A stretch of 64,000 nucleotides of DNA, taken from positions 124,001 through 188,000 of the forward strand of contig JBAZVI010000008.1 in the NCBI GenBank assembly GCA_041660925.1, written 5' to 3'. A program made the translations under genes and the position numbers. Of this stretch, positions 6,526 to 21,500 are shown piece after piece; within the stretch, counting starts at the first letter, position 1; each line of letters begins with the position of its first letter. The notes under the pieces were generated by a model, which did not search any database, was not told where the DNA came from, and worked only from the letters and a program-made list of their open reading frames with translations. This DNA is from Elusimicrobiota bacterium (GTDB lineage Bacteria > Elusimicrobiota > Elusimicrobia > UBA1565).

Positions 6526-9500
6526 TTAGTGAATAACGCCGATCTTCCGGATGACGGTGGCCGTGCCGAGCGAGGAGCCGACCTTGATGCGGGCGATGTA
6601 GCCGCCCTTCGAGACGAGCCGGCCCATGCCGTTCTTGCCGTCCCACTCGACGAAGTTCGGGCCGAGGCGGCCGCCCATGTCGCCGGGGTTCTTGTGGATG
6701 GTGCGCACGACGTAGCCGAGGAGGTCGTAGATCGTGATGTCCACCGATGCGTCGGCGCCCAGGGTGTAGGTGATCTGCGTCTTCCCCTCCGGCCCGCCCT
6801 TGCGGGAGTCGAAGGGGTTCGGGAAGTTCGAGACGTTCTCGATGACGGTGGTCGCGAGCGTCGTCGCGACCGAGGCGGATTCCGACGACCACGGCGAGGG
6901 CAGGCCCGCGTAGTTGTAGGCGCGCACGCGGTAGGTGAGGAACTGGTTGGCCATGCGCGGCTTCTCCGCGGGGCTGGTCGCCGCGTTGCCGACGTTGAAG
7001 GAGTTGTTGACGACGCCCCCGGTCTTGACGGCCGGGATGATGCCGAGCGAGTGCCAGACGGGGTCGACGCCGCTGCGCTCCTGGACCTCATAAGCCATCA
7101 TGCCCGACTCCCCGTCGCCGGCGGGCGACCAGGCGACGACGAAGCTCGAGCCCGAGGGCTGTCCGGGCGGCACCTGGGGGATCGCGGTGCCGGGGGAGGT
7201 CGGCGGGGTCGGGTCGATGCGGAAGACGGCCAGCGGACGGCCGCCCTGCGAGGGCATATAGCTCGACGGCGCGTTGACGTCGCCGCTGAAGCCGCGCACC
7301 GAGATGAGCACCATCCCGTCGGAGACCGTCTCCCCCTTCAGGTGCTGCTGCGGCAGGGAGCCGGCGCAGCCGCGGCCCGTGCTGACCGGACAGCTGAGCT
7401 GTCCGGTGACGACCTCGAAGGTCTTGTTGTCGACGCGCTTGACGCCGATGATCTCGGAGCCCACCGAGATGCGTCCCTGGTCGAAGAAGATGGTGGCGTC
7501 CTCGACGCTGATGGTCGCGTCGTTGGGTCCGAAGGAGGCGGTGAGGCGTGTGATCTTGGGCACCGGCAGCGCGAGGCCCGAGACGGTGCCGGAGGTCGCC
7601 ATGCCCACGTTCTTCCAGCCGAAGGTGAAGCTCTCGGGCTTCTCGAAACTGTCGCCGACGGCAAGCTGGTAGCCGCCGAGCGTCCCCGTCGAGGAGGGCA
7701 GGGCCCAGGCGATGTTGATGTTGGTGCTGTTCGCGTTCCAGGCCGACATGGCCAGGCCCTGGTCGGAGAGCGGGAGCTGGTTGCCGTCCTTGTCGACGAT
7801 GAAGTAGACGGGGTTGCCCTTGCCGTCGTCGGCGACCTTGTCGGGGATGCCGTCGTTGTTGATGTCGATGTCGAGGATGCCGTCGCCGTCGATGTCCTGC
7901 GACGGCTTGTCCGTGCCGATGAGGCTGACGAACTGGCGCTGCCCGGTCCTCAGGAAGTCGAAGTTGTCGGGGACGCCGTCGCCGTTGAGGTCGATGAGCG
8001 GCTCCTCGGCGAGCGCGGGAACGGCGGCGACCTTGCCGATCGGCTTCGTCATGATCCAGCGCGTGGGATCGGGCAGCGGACGGCCGGTCGCCGTCGAGAG
8101 GATGACGTTCCCGTCGATGTCGCGCAGCGCGAAGGCGGGGTAGCCGTTGTCGGCGACCGTGATGGCGGGCAGCACGTTGGAGAGCGGGATGATGGCCGTC
8201 GAGATCCGCACGAGCGTCGACTTCGCGGGGAACTGCAGCTCGTTGGAGACGTCGGAAGCCGCGGTCAGCTCGGCGGAGTTCGGGCCGATGATGTCCGCGA
8301 ACTTGTTGAGCGCGAAGCCGACGCGGTCGCCGAGCGTGCTGCGGCCGGCGAGGTCGACGGTGGAGATGTCCACGGCGATGAAGATGTTGACCGGGGTGGT
8401 CGTGATCGTCAGGTAAGGGATGCTCGAGACCGAGAGACTGACGAGCGCCGTGCCGTCGTCGAACTGCGGGAGCCCGCCGGCGAACCCGTTGTGGGTGAGG
8501 TTGCCGATGAGCTTGTCGGTGTTCGGCGTGAACGCGTCGTTTCCGTCGTCGAGCCAGACGGTGACGGCGCGCGCATCGCCGCGGGCGACCGGCGCCGGGT
8601 ACTCGGAGATCGTGCCGGCCTGGCTGAGCTTGAGCTGAGCGACGCGGACGAAGTCCGAGTTGACCTTCATCGTGTACTGCATGAGCGGGACGTTGGTCTG
8701 CCCGGCCGTCGCCGCGGCGGGGGCGATGTTGCGCGTCTGGAACTTGAGGGTCAGCGGAGTGATGTGCACCTTCGTACCCTTGAAGGGATAGGTCCCCACG
8801 AGGGACCCGTTGGGAAGGGTCTTCGAGACGTTGTACCTGACGACCGTGCCGGCTTCGTCGGGCAGCTTCAGCCCGATCCAGGATTTGTCGAGGATCTCGA
8901 CGGAGACCTCGTCGTTCTTCACGGCCGTGGCGCCGATGTTGTAGGTGAGGAAGAAGACGGCCGGGGTCGGCGAGAGGATCTGCGGGGCCGAGAGCTCGAC
9001 CATGGTCTGCAGGTCCACGTCGTTGGTCTGATTGAAGAGGTCGACCTTGCGCACGTTGGTCCCCAGACCGTGGCCGATGGCCGGGGTGGGGCCCGTGCCC
9101 AGCGCGTCGCCGCGCGAGACCACCGTGAGCGTGGGGAACGTGGTGCCGCCGATGAGCGTGCTCCCGTAGCCGCCGCTGAAGGTCATGAGCTCGGCGTCGC
9201 TGACATAGACCCGGCCCTTGCCGCTCAGCGGGAAGCCCGTCGTCGAGCCCAGGACCAGCTGGAACGGCGGGGCGGCCGACGAGGAGACGACCTGCATGAG
9301 CAGGGTGCCGGCCTCCGAGATGTTGAGGTCCGCCTCATCGAGCTCGTCGTTCTGGTTGATGTCCTTCCAGAGGCGCACGAAGCCGACGTCGGTGTTGCGC
9401 CCGAAGAGCTTGTCGGGGTCCTGGCTTCCGCCGCTGCGCGCCACGCGCAGGCTCTGCCAGGTCGCGAGGCTGATGTCGGTGCGCAGGTTCATGCGCAGGA

Positions 9501-12500
9501 AGTTGACGTTCTGCTGGGCCTGCCCGACGGCCTGGACGGCGCTGTTGAAGATGGTGTCGTTGACGCCGAGGGTCAGCTTCGCAGGGACCTTGTCGATGAT
9601 GACCTGCGGACTCGTCTCGAAGGGCGCCGAGGTGAGGGCGACGGAGTGCGGCACCTCGACCGTCACGTAGCTCGTGCTCGGGATGCGCAGGCCCTCCGAG
9701 GTCCCGACGCCGGCGAACTGCGAGATGTTGTAGCTGACGAAGAAGGTCTGCGGCGTCGTACTGACCGTGACCACCGCCTTGAAATTCGCGCTCACCGTGC
9801 CCGACGAGAAGGTCTCGTTGCCGTAGGTGATCATGTTCGAGTATTCGCCGGCCGCGTCGGTCGCGCGGTCCAGGTCGGTGAAGAGCCCGTCGTCGTCGAC
9901 GTCCTTCCAGACGCGGACGAGGGTGATGTCGGTGTCGAGCGCATCGGCGGAGCCCGAGCGGTCGAAGGCGAGCTTCTGCCAGCGGACGGTGTTGCGGTCG
10001 GTCCTCGCCGTGACCTTCGCGATCGGCACGTTGACGTCGTTCTGCATCGCGTTGTTCGGAGAGAAGCGCGCGAAGGTGAGCGTCAGGGTGTTCACCGTCG
10101 GCACGACGGGGAACGGCGGCGTGAATTTGCCGCTGGTGACCACGGTCTGGTGGCCGGCGCCCGCCGGGCCGAGCGAGAAGTCGGTGCCGACCGGCTGGTA
10201 GCGCCCGATGGACTCGTTGCGCTGCGTCGGCAGGTCCTTATGCGTGAAGTGCGCGGCCTGGTCGATGTCGATCGAGATGTAGTAGGTCTGCGTCGAACGC
10301 GGAACGAGCGTGTACTCGGTGTTCAGCAGCGAGGGGTCCTTGATGTTGATGACCACGACGCCGTTCTGCATCGTCCCCTTGCCGAGCATGATGTCCTGCT
10401 GGTTGAGCATCGTCGTCGGGTCGCGATGGAAGTCCGGCGCGTAGCCCGTGCTCGAGGAGCGCCAGAGCTTGACCGTCGTGACGTCCGTGTCGCGGACGTT
10501 GATGCCCGGCGGAACCTCGAACTGCATGCGCAGACGGTTCCACTGGACCTGGAAGCCGCCCGAGTAGGCCTCCATCCGGGCCACGGCGTTGTTGATCGTC
10601 CCCTGCTCGAGCGGCGGAGCGATGACGGCGCCGCCCGAATGGGGCTGCGGCTTCGTGTCGACGAGCGCGCGGTGGACGTTGAGCAGCGCGGGGATGAAGA
10701 TCCCGAGCCCCGGCGGATACTCGACGAAGCCCACGGACTCGTAGGAGACGATCTCCTCGTCGACGGTGAGGTAGGTCGTCGCGCCGCCCGTGGGCAGACC
10801 GGAGGTCGAGCTGATGAGCCAGTAGGTGTCCACGACCCCGGTGCCCGTAGCCGTCGCGACCGGAGAGCTCACGGTCGGCGCCTCGAAGGTGCCGTGGGCG
10901 GCGGAGAACATCGGCACCATGCGCAGGTACATCTTCTGCGGCGAGGGGATCATCTCGCGCGTCTTTCCGGCATAGGGCAGCGGAGAGGTCCCGTCGTAGT
11001 AGTTCGGCAGCGAGAAGGCGTTGGCCGCGGGCTCATCCACCGAGGGGTTGTTCCGCGGGAAGGCGTCGGCCTTGAGGATGGCGCCCAGGGTGCGCGGCTG
11101 CTGGGTCACGGGGTCGTTGGTCTCGGCGTTGTTGGAGAGCAGATAGGCGATGAAGAAGCGCTGGGAGTCCTTGGCCTTGCCGACCGTCGTCACGCGGTAC
11201 CAGTCGAAGAGGTTCACGCGCGCCTGCTGCGGATTGCCGGCGTTGCCGAAGGTGCCGGTGCCCACGAGCACGTCCTGGCCTTGCTGGAAGATGCCGTCGT
11301 TGTTGACGTCCTTCCAGACGGACACCAGCTGGACGTCGTTGAGCTGGGCGCCCACATCCGCCGAAGTCCCGGTGGCGGTGACGACGAACCAGCGCCAGAG
11401 CGCGTCGCCGACGTCCGTCTTGAGCGTGAAGGAGAGCACCGCGCCCGTCGAGAGCTGCTGCAGGAACGGCCCGAGGTTGACGTCGTCGACCGTGTTCGTC
11501 GAGACGACGGTGACCTTGTCCGGGAACTCCTGCACGTTGGGCACGAGCGAGCGCGTCAGGCCGAGCGGGGGCAGGCCCACGTTGAAGGTGGACATGGCCT
11601 TCGGCATCTGGATGAGGAAATAGTGCGTGTTCGGCACCATGACGCCGAGGTTCGCCGAGGGGCCCACGGTGGCCTCGGGGTTGACGTCGAAGGTCACGAA
11701 GAAGTGGCGCGGCCCGCCCGTCAGCGTCTGACCGCCGCCCACGCCGGTGATCGGGATGCGCGCCGGGCCGGAGATGACGGTGTTGGTCGCGAAGGAAAGC
11801 TGGGCCGTGCCGTCCATCGCGCGCGTGCAGTTGCGCCAGGCGTTCGACGAGAAGTCGACGTCGAGGCAGAGCATGACCTCCTTCTGGTTCTCATCGGCCT
11901 GGGCGTCGTTGAACACCAGGCGCTCGGGCGTCGCCGGCATGACGTCGTCGGTCGGGAAGAAGTCGGCGAGGTTGGTGACGAAGACGTCGATGGGGCCGGG
12001 GGTCGCCGCATCGATGGGCGAGCGCAGCTTGCCGGTCGGGAACTTATGGACGATGCCCGACTGCGGCGAGACGATCTGGTCGGTCGTGTTGCCGAAGAGA
12101 TCGGGGGTCGCCTCGAGCAGGCCGTTGCCGTTGACGTCGGACCAGACCTTGATGTCGAGGACGTCCGAGGCCTGGTTGAGCAGTTTGAGGTAGCCGCCCG
12201 TCGCGTTCGAATGGATCCAGCGGTCGAACATGATGCCCGACCAGACCGCCGAGCCGGTGTAGGTCCTGAGCGTGAGCTTGGAGACCGGGGCGTTGACGTC
12301 GTTCTGCGTGATCGAGGTCGCGACCGCGCCGATGCCGCCGTCGCCTTCGGCGTCGACCTTGTCGACGTAGGCGAGATCGGAGGTCGCGTGGACCGCCGCG
12401 TTCGTCGAGACGATGGGCGAGAAGGAGAGGACGTTGCCGTTGCCGAGCAACGGGATGATGTCCGAGGGTCCGCTGATCTGCACCCCATGGGTATAGGTCG

Positions 12501-15500
12501 GCGCCGCGCCCGCCGCGACGTCGAGCACGACGAAGTAGGTGATCGTCGAGGGCGAGACCGTGCGCTGGGCCTCGTTGTAGGGGTCGATGTCGGGCGTGAG
12601 GATGCGCAGGCCGAGGCTCACCGACCGGTTCGCGAAGGTGATCGGGGCGCTCGTGACGGTGAGCTCCTTGTCGATCGAGTACTGGAAGACGCCGTCGCCG
12701 CCGGCCGGGTTGCCGTCGGGACCGGTGTCGCAGAAGATGCGCACGCCGCGGATGTCGCCGTCGGCGCCGCTGCCGTTGTGCGCGACGCGGACCTTGCCGA
12801 CGGTGCCGGTATGGTTGTCGGTCCAGAGCTGGAGCTTGAGCATGCCCACGAAGTTCGCGCCCTGGTCGACGTAGCTGTAGCTGGCCAGCGGCTGCTGGAC
12901 GCCGAGCTCGTTCTTGGGCGACCACCAGGCGCCGATGTCGGAGCCGATGACGTTTACGCGCGCGGCCTCGCGCTCGACCGGGGAGGTCGCGGTCTTGATG
13001 GCGAAGAAGTTGCTCGCCACGCCGACCTGACTGGCCGGGGAGAGGCGGAAGAACGAGGGCGAGGGGATGGTGATGCCCAGGTTCGAGGGCAGCTCGCTCT
13101 CCAGATACCCGGTGGCCGCCATGCGCAGAGTGATGAACATGTTCTTGACGTTCGTGTTGACCTTCATGCGCCCGGGGTCGGCGACGTAGAGCTCGGTCTG
13201 GTTCTGGTTCGGGTCGCCGAAGACCCAGAGGTTGTTCGCCGTGTCGAGCGCGGCGGTGGCGACCAGCACGTCGACGTCCTCGTCGAAGAGACCGTCGCCG
13301 TTCTCGTCGAAGTAGAGGGCGAGTTCGTCGACATGCCGCGGGTCCAGGAGGCCGAGCTTCTGCACCTGGAGGCCGGCGATGTCGGCCTGCAGCGTGGCGC
13401 TCGAGGGAGCGACCTTGACCGACATGCGCAGCATCTCGACGGCGCGCGGCGAGGTGACCGTCCGGCCGTCGCCCTGCCGGATGACCGGCCGCGTCTGACC
13501 CGCCATCGCCTTGATCGTCTTCACCGTCCCGTCGAAGTTCTTCTCCGGAGCGAGGTCCTGCGGGAAGACCACGATGCCGGCGGTCTGGATGTTCCCGTCG
13601 GAGAGCAGGGTCGGGGTGTAGCTCGCGTCGTTGAAGGCGCGGCCCGCGTCGCTGGTGCGGCCCCAGATCCACGGCATCGCCGTCGCGGTCGCCGAGAGAA
13701 CGAGCTCTTCGACGACCGAGTCCTGCAGCTGCAGGCCGGTGAAGATGCCCGGGTTGGAATCAAGCTCGCCCTTGAACCAGTGGGAGTTCGGCACGTCCGT
13801 GCTGTTGCCCAGGTCCATGAGCTGGACGCTCTCGGAAGAACCGGAGGTGAAGAACGTCACCAAGCCCTCGAAGTACTGCTTGTTGTAGGGGTGGCCCGCG
13901 GCGATGTTCCCGTACTTGTCGCGCAGGACGACGCCGAGATTGCGCCCGCCCACGTTGCGCGCGATGACGCCGGGCACGCCCACGCGCAGAGGAGCCGCGA
14001 TGGTGAACGGGTGATAGAGGGTGATGTAGTCCGCCCTGTTCGGCGTGATGTAGGCGTCCTGCGTGATGAGCGGGATGGAGTAGCCGTCCTGACGGACCAC
14101 CGAGGCCTGCAGGGTCGTGGTCCCGACCTTCGTGTCCCACACGTAGAAGCGTGCGCGCGGCGAGCCGATGTCGATGGTGATCGGCAGCGGGGAGTCCGCC
14201 GGGCCGATCTTGCGCCAGTCCGAGCCGTCCTTGACCGTCTTCAGCGGGTCCTGACCGCCGCGGGTCGTCGGCGAGTTCTGCGAGTTGATGAGCACCGTGT
14301 GGAAGGCCCAGCTCGAGGAGGTGACGTTGCCGAACTCGTCGAGCAGCTCGACGTCGATGTAGGTCGGCATCGGCATGAGCGTCGTCGTGCTCAACTGCAC
14401 GGTCGTGCCCGCGATGAGGTAGCGGTTGGGCGACGTGAAGCGCGCGAAGGTCGGCGGACCGGGGGCCACCGAGTAGGTCGCGGTGACGATCTCCCAGAAG
14501 CGGTTCTGCACCGAGTCCACGGTGAGGGTCTGGGTGCTCGAAGTGACCAGCGTGTCGATGACGTAGAAGGTCGTCGCCGACTGGCCGACGTTGAGGCGCG
14601 CGACGCCGGTGGATTCGATGAACTCGCCGGGGTCCGGACTCGAGAACTGCGTGCGCCCGAAGGAGTTCGACTTGATGCTGAACTCCACGTAGGGGAAGCC
14701 GACGTCCTCCTGGCCGGGCTTGATGGCCGAGGGGTTGCCGAAGCGGTCCTGCACCTGGAAGACCAGCACGTCGCTGGTCGTGCCGGCCATCAGGACGGGG
14801 TTCGCGAGCGGCGGCACCGCGATCTTGCTGATGACGTCGGGGATCGTGTTGACGAACTGGGCCGAGCTAAAGAGCACGGCGTTGTAGTCGGCGATGCCGA
14901 TGACCGGACGGCTCGACAGGGCGGGCGGGTAATAGGTCGACGCGCGGGTGTCGAGGTAGAAGAACGTGGTCTCGAACTGCAGCGCCGGGATGGTCACCGA
15001 GCTGACCTCGGCGAGGAAGCGCGGCGGGCTGCCCGCGGCGATGTCGCTGGAGTGCGAGAAGGAGAAGGCGTCGTCGTAGGTCGCGCTCAGGCGCGAGACC
15101 GTCGTGAGGCTGACGACGAAGGGCACGGCGTTCGCCACCGGGTTGTTGAAGCGGTCCTGCGTCTGCGCCTGGAAGGAGCGCAGCGTGACGCCGCCGATGT
15201 CGTAGACCTTGCCGACGACCTCGCTGTTGACGCGGTTGCCGAAGCCCATGGTGACGGACGCCAGCGGGTCGAGCTGCATGCTGAAGGTGGCGGAACTCAC
15301 GTCGGTCCCCGTCGGCATGACGCGCAGCGTCCAGTAGCCCGGGCGGCCGCGGTTGCCCTTGTTGGTCCCGGGGTCGGGGCCCGCGTACGAACTCATCTTG
15401 TCGCGATATCGGAAGTCCACCTGCTTGAGCCCGTCGGGGATCGAGACGCTGACGAGATAGTTGTACGGCGAGTTGGGCTCGGCGAAGCCGTAGTCGCCGC

Positions 15501-18500
15501 TGACGCTGTTGGGGATGCCGGGGCGGAAGCCGCTGCCGGTGTGCACGGCGACCTGGTCGGCGGGCAGCGAGAGCAGGATGTCGGTCTGGCCGAGGTCGGT
15601 CGAGTTGCCGAAGTCGTCTCGGCGCTCGACGGCGAAGGCGCCGCCGCTGGCCGGGTCGTCGCCGACCGGGGCCGACGCGGTCGTGGAGACGAGCACGATC
15701 TGGCGCACGTCGCCGCCGATGGTGAAGAGCGAGCCCGTGACGTTTCGCTGGGTCATGATGTAGGGCGTGAGGTTCGCCGGGGCCGTGGCGGTGCCGATCC
15801 ACACGCGCGCGGAGTCGCCGGCCTTGCTGGAGACGAAATAGGCGAGCGGCACGTTGAAGTTGTCGAGATCGCCGTTGTAGCCGATGCGCCCCACCTCGTC
15901 GGTGTACATCCTCGTCGAGACGCCGATGGGGTGCCAGCTCGTCCCGTCGTACCAGGACAGCGTGCCCGAGGAGCCGATGACGTTGCAGACGTCGAGGTAG
16001 ACCGGAGCGCTCGAGACCAGGGGGTTGTTGTAGATGTCCGAGAGCTGGCCGTTGAACTGGACGTAGCCGTAGGCGAGCAGGTTGCCCGCCCGCACGTTGA
16101 TGGTCGTCGAAGGCGGACCGGGCTTGACGGTGACGGCGCCGGCCAGACCCGGCTTGACGTCGATGGTGGGCTTCGTCGAGTAGCCGGCGACGTCGCTGTT
16201 GACCGTCCAGTCCGACTGCTGTTCGGCCCGCATCCAGCGCGTGCCGGCCTTCTTGAGGGTGGCCGCGGAGTTGAAGGTCTTCATGCCCTGGTCGGCGTAC
16301 TGGAAGGTGTACTGCGGCGGGATGAAGTTCGCGTCCTGGGGCTGGTCGAAGAGCTCGGCCGTGAAGAGCACCGTCTGGGTGTAGAGGTTCGGCCCGGTCG
16401 AGAGCAGGTTATGGAACTGGTCGTGCGCCGTCAGCGTGAAGCTGATGGGGTTGCCCGCGGTCGTGCTCGAGGGGACGTTCGAGAAGTGCAGGTGGTGCGC
16501 GGGACCCGGGTGGACGGGGAACTGCGCCGAGGTCGCCGAGCTGTAGACGACCGTGGAGGCCGCGGTCGTGGCCGCGACGACGCTGTAGGTCGTCAGCGAG
16601 ACGATCGGGGTCACGGTGTAGGTCCAGTTGCCCAGCTGCAGCGGGGCCGCCGGCGGGAGGAGCGCCACCGGGTCGGCCGGCATCGTGAGCTGGACATCCG
16701 GCATGGTCGCCGTCGGGTTCGTGTCCCAGTTGACGCTCGCCGAGGAGATCTCGGTCGCGGTGTTGAAGTACTTGTCGACGAGGTTCACCGTGACCTGGAA
16801 CGCCGACTGGGGCATCGTCATCGTGAAGGGCAGCGGCGTGCCGGTCTTCCCGGGGGTGTCGGTCGGGAGCAGGCCCGCGCAGTACGGGGCCGTGTTGCAC
16901 TTGCCGGGGACCTGCGTCTCGCCGGGCAGCAGGACCTGCAGGGCGGTCGCGGTCGAGGCGAAGACCTTGAAGCGCGGGGAGGCGGAGGCCGGGGGCTGCA
17001 CCACGCAGTCGTTGTTGGGCGGGTTGGCCGTGCAGATCTTGTCGACGAGCTGTTCGCGCGGGTAGACGGCGACCGTGACGCCCGTCGTCTTCTGCACCAG
17101 CGCCACCGGCAGGGCCAGGCTGCCCGAAGCCAGCGGAGCGGTCGCGGGCTCCACGTCGTAGATGTCGGTGGTCTTGAGATAGACGTTGGGCCCGTTGCCC
17201 TGCTCGCCGTTCACGTTGCCGTAGCGGTCGACGAGGTTCACCGTGGCCAGGAACGGCACGCCCGCGGTCTGCGTCGAGACCGTGCCGGCCTTGCCGCCGG
17301 CCGGATAGTTCATCGCGCCCGGGATGGGGACCTCGCCGGGCAGCAGGACCTGGAGGCCGTAGGGCGCGTCCGCGCGGATGGTGAAGGTGGAGGTGTAGGG
17401 CGAATCCTGCAGGCCCGAGGCGCTGTAGTCCTCGGCGATGAGCTGGTGCCAGGTCGCCGCGGCGAAGAGCGTCGTCGGCATCGCGGTCGGGTCCGTGATG
17501 CCGAAGGAGGTGTTGATCGGCGCGATAGGCGCGCTGACCGAGAACGGGAAGCCCGACGGGGTCTTGATGCGGATGTCGGCGGCGCGGCCCGGCACGAGGT
17601 TGTTGAAGCGGTCGACGATGCCGACGCTGGCGTAGAACGGCTGTCCCGCGCGCAGGTTCGTGGCCGGGGCGCCGGCCTTGCCCAAGGCCGAGCCGGGGTC
17701 GAAGGTCTCTCCGGGGAGGATGAGGATGAGGTTCTTCGGCAGGCCGGCCGTGACGTTGACGGGCGTGCTGGTGTCGGTGGCGAGCGACTGCCCCCAGTCC
17801 GGCGGGGTCGTCTTCATCTCGGCGCGGATCTGGTTGGCCATGGCGCGCTTGAACACGATGTCGACGAGCCAGACGCCTTCGAGCGTGAAGGTCGCCGGGG
17901 TCACGGTCGCGAACTGGTCGGTCGGGACGATGCGCACCTGCTGACTGGCGCCGGGCGTGAGGTTCCAGAAGGAGTCCGTGATCTCGACGGTGATGGTGAC
18001 CGTGGAGCCGGCCGGCTGATCGGAGACCGAGCCGCCGCGGCCGTTGGTCGTCGAGCCGGGGACCGCGTATTCATTGGGCAGGCGCACGCGCAGGCGCGTG
18101 GGGTTGCTCGGGGTCAGCGAGAAGGTGCTCGAGACGACGCCGGCGAGCAGCGGCTGCATGCCGCTCTGGTCGGTGAGCGTCAGCGAGCGGGTCCCCGCGG
18201 TGCGCATGGTCACGGTCGTGATGGCGACGCCGTTCATCATCGTGAGCGTCCAGGAACTCTGCGCGAAGGTGTCGTTGGAGACCATCTTGACGTTCGTCTT
18301 GAAGATGCCCTCGACGTAGTTGAAGCCGGGGTCGACGGCGTACACCGTCGCCTTGAAGGACTCGCCGGCGATCTGGGCGCTGGGCACTCCGGTGACGCCG
18401 ACGCCGTCGGTGCGGAGCTGGTTGGGGAGCACCACGACGAGCTTCGTGGGGGTCGAGGGGTTGACGATGAAGCGCGTGGAGACGCCGGTCTGCACGTTGT

Positions 18501-21500
18501 CGCCGGTGCTCGTCGAAGCCCAGATCGTCCAGCCCGTCACGGTGCTCTGCGTGATGAGGTAGGTGTGCGTGGTGACGTACTGGCCGTTGTTGGTCGTGAA
18601 GTCGCCGAGGGAGGCGAGGTGGTTGTTCGGGTCGTCGGAGTAGAGCCGGTACGCGCTGTTGAAGCCCGGCAGCACGCGGTTGTAGTACTGGTCGACGAGG
18701 TTCACCGTCACCGAGAAGGTCGAGCCGGCCAGCTGCGAGATGGCCGAATGGGTCGAGCGGCCGAGGAGGGCGACGTCGCCGGCGCGCGCGGTCTCCGTAG
18801 GCACGAGGACCTGGAACTGGTACGGCGGCCCCGGATTCACCGCGATCCCGTAGATCGTGGAGGACGAGAGGTTCGAGCCGTCCGCCGTGGACACTTCGAT
18901 CCTCCACGGCCCGCCCATGGGGTCGACGACGGTGTTCGAATAGAACTGGACGTTCGTCGTCGCGGCTCCCGCCGTGAGCACGAGGTTCGCCACCGAGGGC
19001 GCGTTGGGGTCGGTGACGCGGATCTTCGCCGTGGGGGAGAGCGAGGTCACCGGGTTGTACCAGGCGTCGGTGACGTAGACGGCGATCGGATAGCTGTTCC
19101 CGGTCACCGTCGAGACGGCGGCGCCGGTGAAGCCGGTCGGCGAGCCCTTCTCGAGGCCCATCCCCTGGGCGAGCGCGATGATCCTCGCCGGCGCGTTGGG
19201 ATCGACCCTGACCAGCGTCGAGGTCGACGCCAGGATGTCCGGATTGTTGAGCGGCACGGCCCAGACGCGGTTGCCGGCGGAGGTCGCCGAGGCCAGCGTG
19301 GCCGTGAAGGCGGTCTCGCCGTCGGAGTCGAGGATGGTGTCCGCCGGCAGCGTCGCGTACGGGTCGTCGGAATAGAAGCGCAGCATCAACGGCGAGCCCG
19401 ACGCGATCGGGAAGAAGTTGGCGTTGGTCAGCCGCACCGTGAAATTGAAGGGCACGCCGGCGGTGAAGTTCTGGACCGCGGGCATCCCCAGGTTCCCGTC
19501 CGGGGTCCCGGCGCGGCCCTGGTTCGGGACATCGCCCGGCGCCGGCGTCTCCCCCTGGACCAGGAGGGAGAGGCGCGCCCCGACGACGGTGAACACGCTG
19601 GAGGTGCTCGAGAACACCCCGGTCGTCGTGCCGCAGACGGTCTGGGCGCCGACGCGCACGGGGGTATAGGTGAAGGACGTCGCCCCGTTGACGAGGCTCA
19701 GGAACGGGGTCGGGATGCTCGCGAGCGTGTCGGAGGCGGTCATCCCCACCGCCGAGGAGACGTCCACCGCGTTCCAGAACTGGTCGACGCCTCGCACCGT
19801 GAAGGTGAAGGGCGTGCCCGCCGGGACCTGCGTCGAGGCGAGGACGACGCGCCCGCCGTTGACGCCGGTGTCGTAGGGCGGCTTGCCCGGCGTGTAGACC
19901 TCTCCCGGGATGAGCGTCATGAGCTTCGAGAACGGCCGCGTGTTCGTCGTGAGGCCCGCGATCGTGTGCGTCGCGATGTTGAAGAACTCCGCATCCACCG
20001 CGTCGAGCTGCAGGGCGTTGGTGGCCGTGCGCGGGATGAAGCCGAAGCTGATCATCTGGCCCTGGGAGAGCGACTGCGCCGTCGGGGTCGAGGCGTAGAG
20101 GTCGCTGGCGCGCAGGGCGACGAGGCGGCCGTCCATCGTGCGGTTCCAATAATCATCGACGGCGCGGATCGTGACCTGATAGTTGTTGCCGGCGAGGAAC
20201 GGTCCGGGCGTGCCGCCCTTGCCGAGCAGGGAGCCCTCCATCGGGTATTCCCCCGCCCCGGTGTGGCTGGGCAGCAGCAGCTGGAGCTTCGTGACCGGGC
20301 CGGGGTCGACCTGGACGTTGAGCGAGGTCGTGGAAAGGTAGCTCGTGCCGCCGTTCTCGCCGGTGTCCATCGCCTGCACGGTGAGCATGGCCAGCGAGGG
20401 GACGCAGAGCGGGCAGGTGCGCGCGGCGGGCGTGAACGGGAAGAGCTTCGAGCCGCTGATGAGCGGCAGCTTGTACGGGTCGGCGATGAGCCCGCGCCCG
20501 ACCATCTGCACGTCCGAGAAAGCGAGCTGGACCATCGGGTTCGTGATGCTCGGCACGTAGACCGAGGTCGCGGACTCGACGTTGTAGAACTGGTCGACGA
20601 GGTTGACCGTGGCGTTGTAGGTCGTACCCGCGGTGAGCGGGACGAGCGCGCCGGAGAAGCCGCTCAGCGAGCCGGGCAGCGACTGCTGGCCCGGCAGCAG
20701 GAGCTGGATCTGCCAGGGGATGTTGGGCACGACGACGACGCCGGTGGACATCTCGAGGAAGCCCGGGGTGTCGGTGCGCACCGCGACCTGGATGCCGGTC
20801 GAGGCCGCCAGGACGTAGACGGCGTAGGTCGTCGCGGCCTGGGTCAGCGTCTTCGTCGAGTCGGCGGTTCCGAAGGAGGTGTTGAGTTCGAGCCAGACGT
20901 TGGGCTGCTGGTTCTGGTAGGGCTCGTACGGGTTGAAGAAGCCGTCCGACGCGTAGACGGTGGCGGTGAAGGTGGACGCCGCCTGCTGGACGGTGGGGAT
21001 GCTCGTCGTCTTGCCCGTCGCCGAGCCCGGGTTGAGGTTCTCGCCGGGCAAGCGCAGGAGGAGGTTCTTCTGAGGCGAGCCGGTGTTCGCGAGCACGGGC
21101 ACCGAGCCCTGGTTCCAGACGCCGGGCACGCCGGCGCCGGCGACGGTGAGGGTGACGTTCGTCGTGGGGCCGGGGATGGTCCAGTTGCCGCGCTTGGACT
21201 TGAGGGTCGCCGAGACGCTCATGCTGCCGCTGTTCCAGACGGTCGGGACGATGGCGGCCGCGTTGGCGTCGTTGTGGGTGATGCTCACGTTGAGCGGAGC
21301 GCTCGTGACCACGGTGTTGAAGAACTGGTCGGTGACGTAGAGGGTCGTGAAGAAGGTGACGCCCGCGGTGCTCGACTGGACGCCGCCCGAACGGCCGCTG
21401 CCGGTGCCGGGCGCGAGCTGCTGTCCGGGCAGGACGGCGACGATGCGGTCGGCGACGTCGGTGTTCACGACGATGTTCCCGGTCGTGCCGTTGATGAGCG

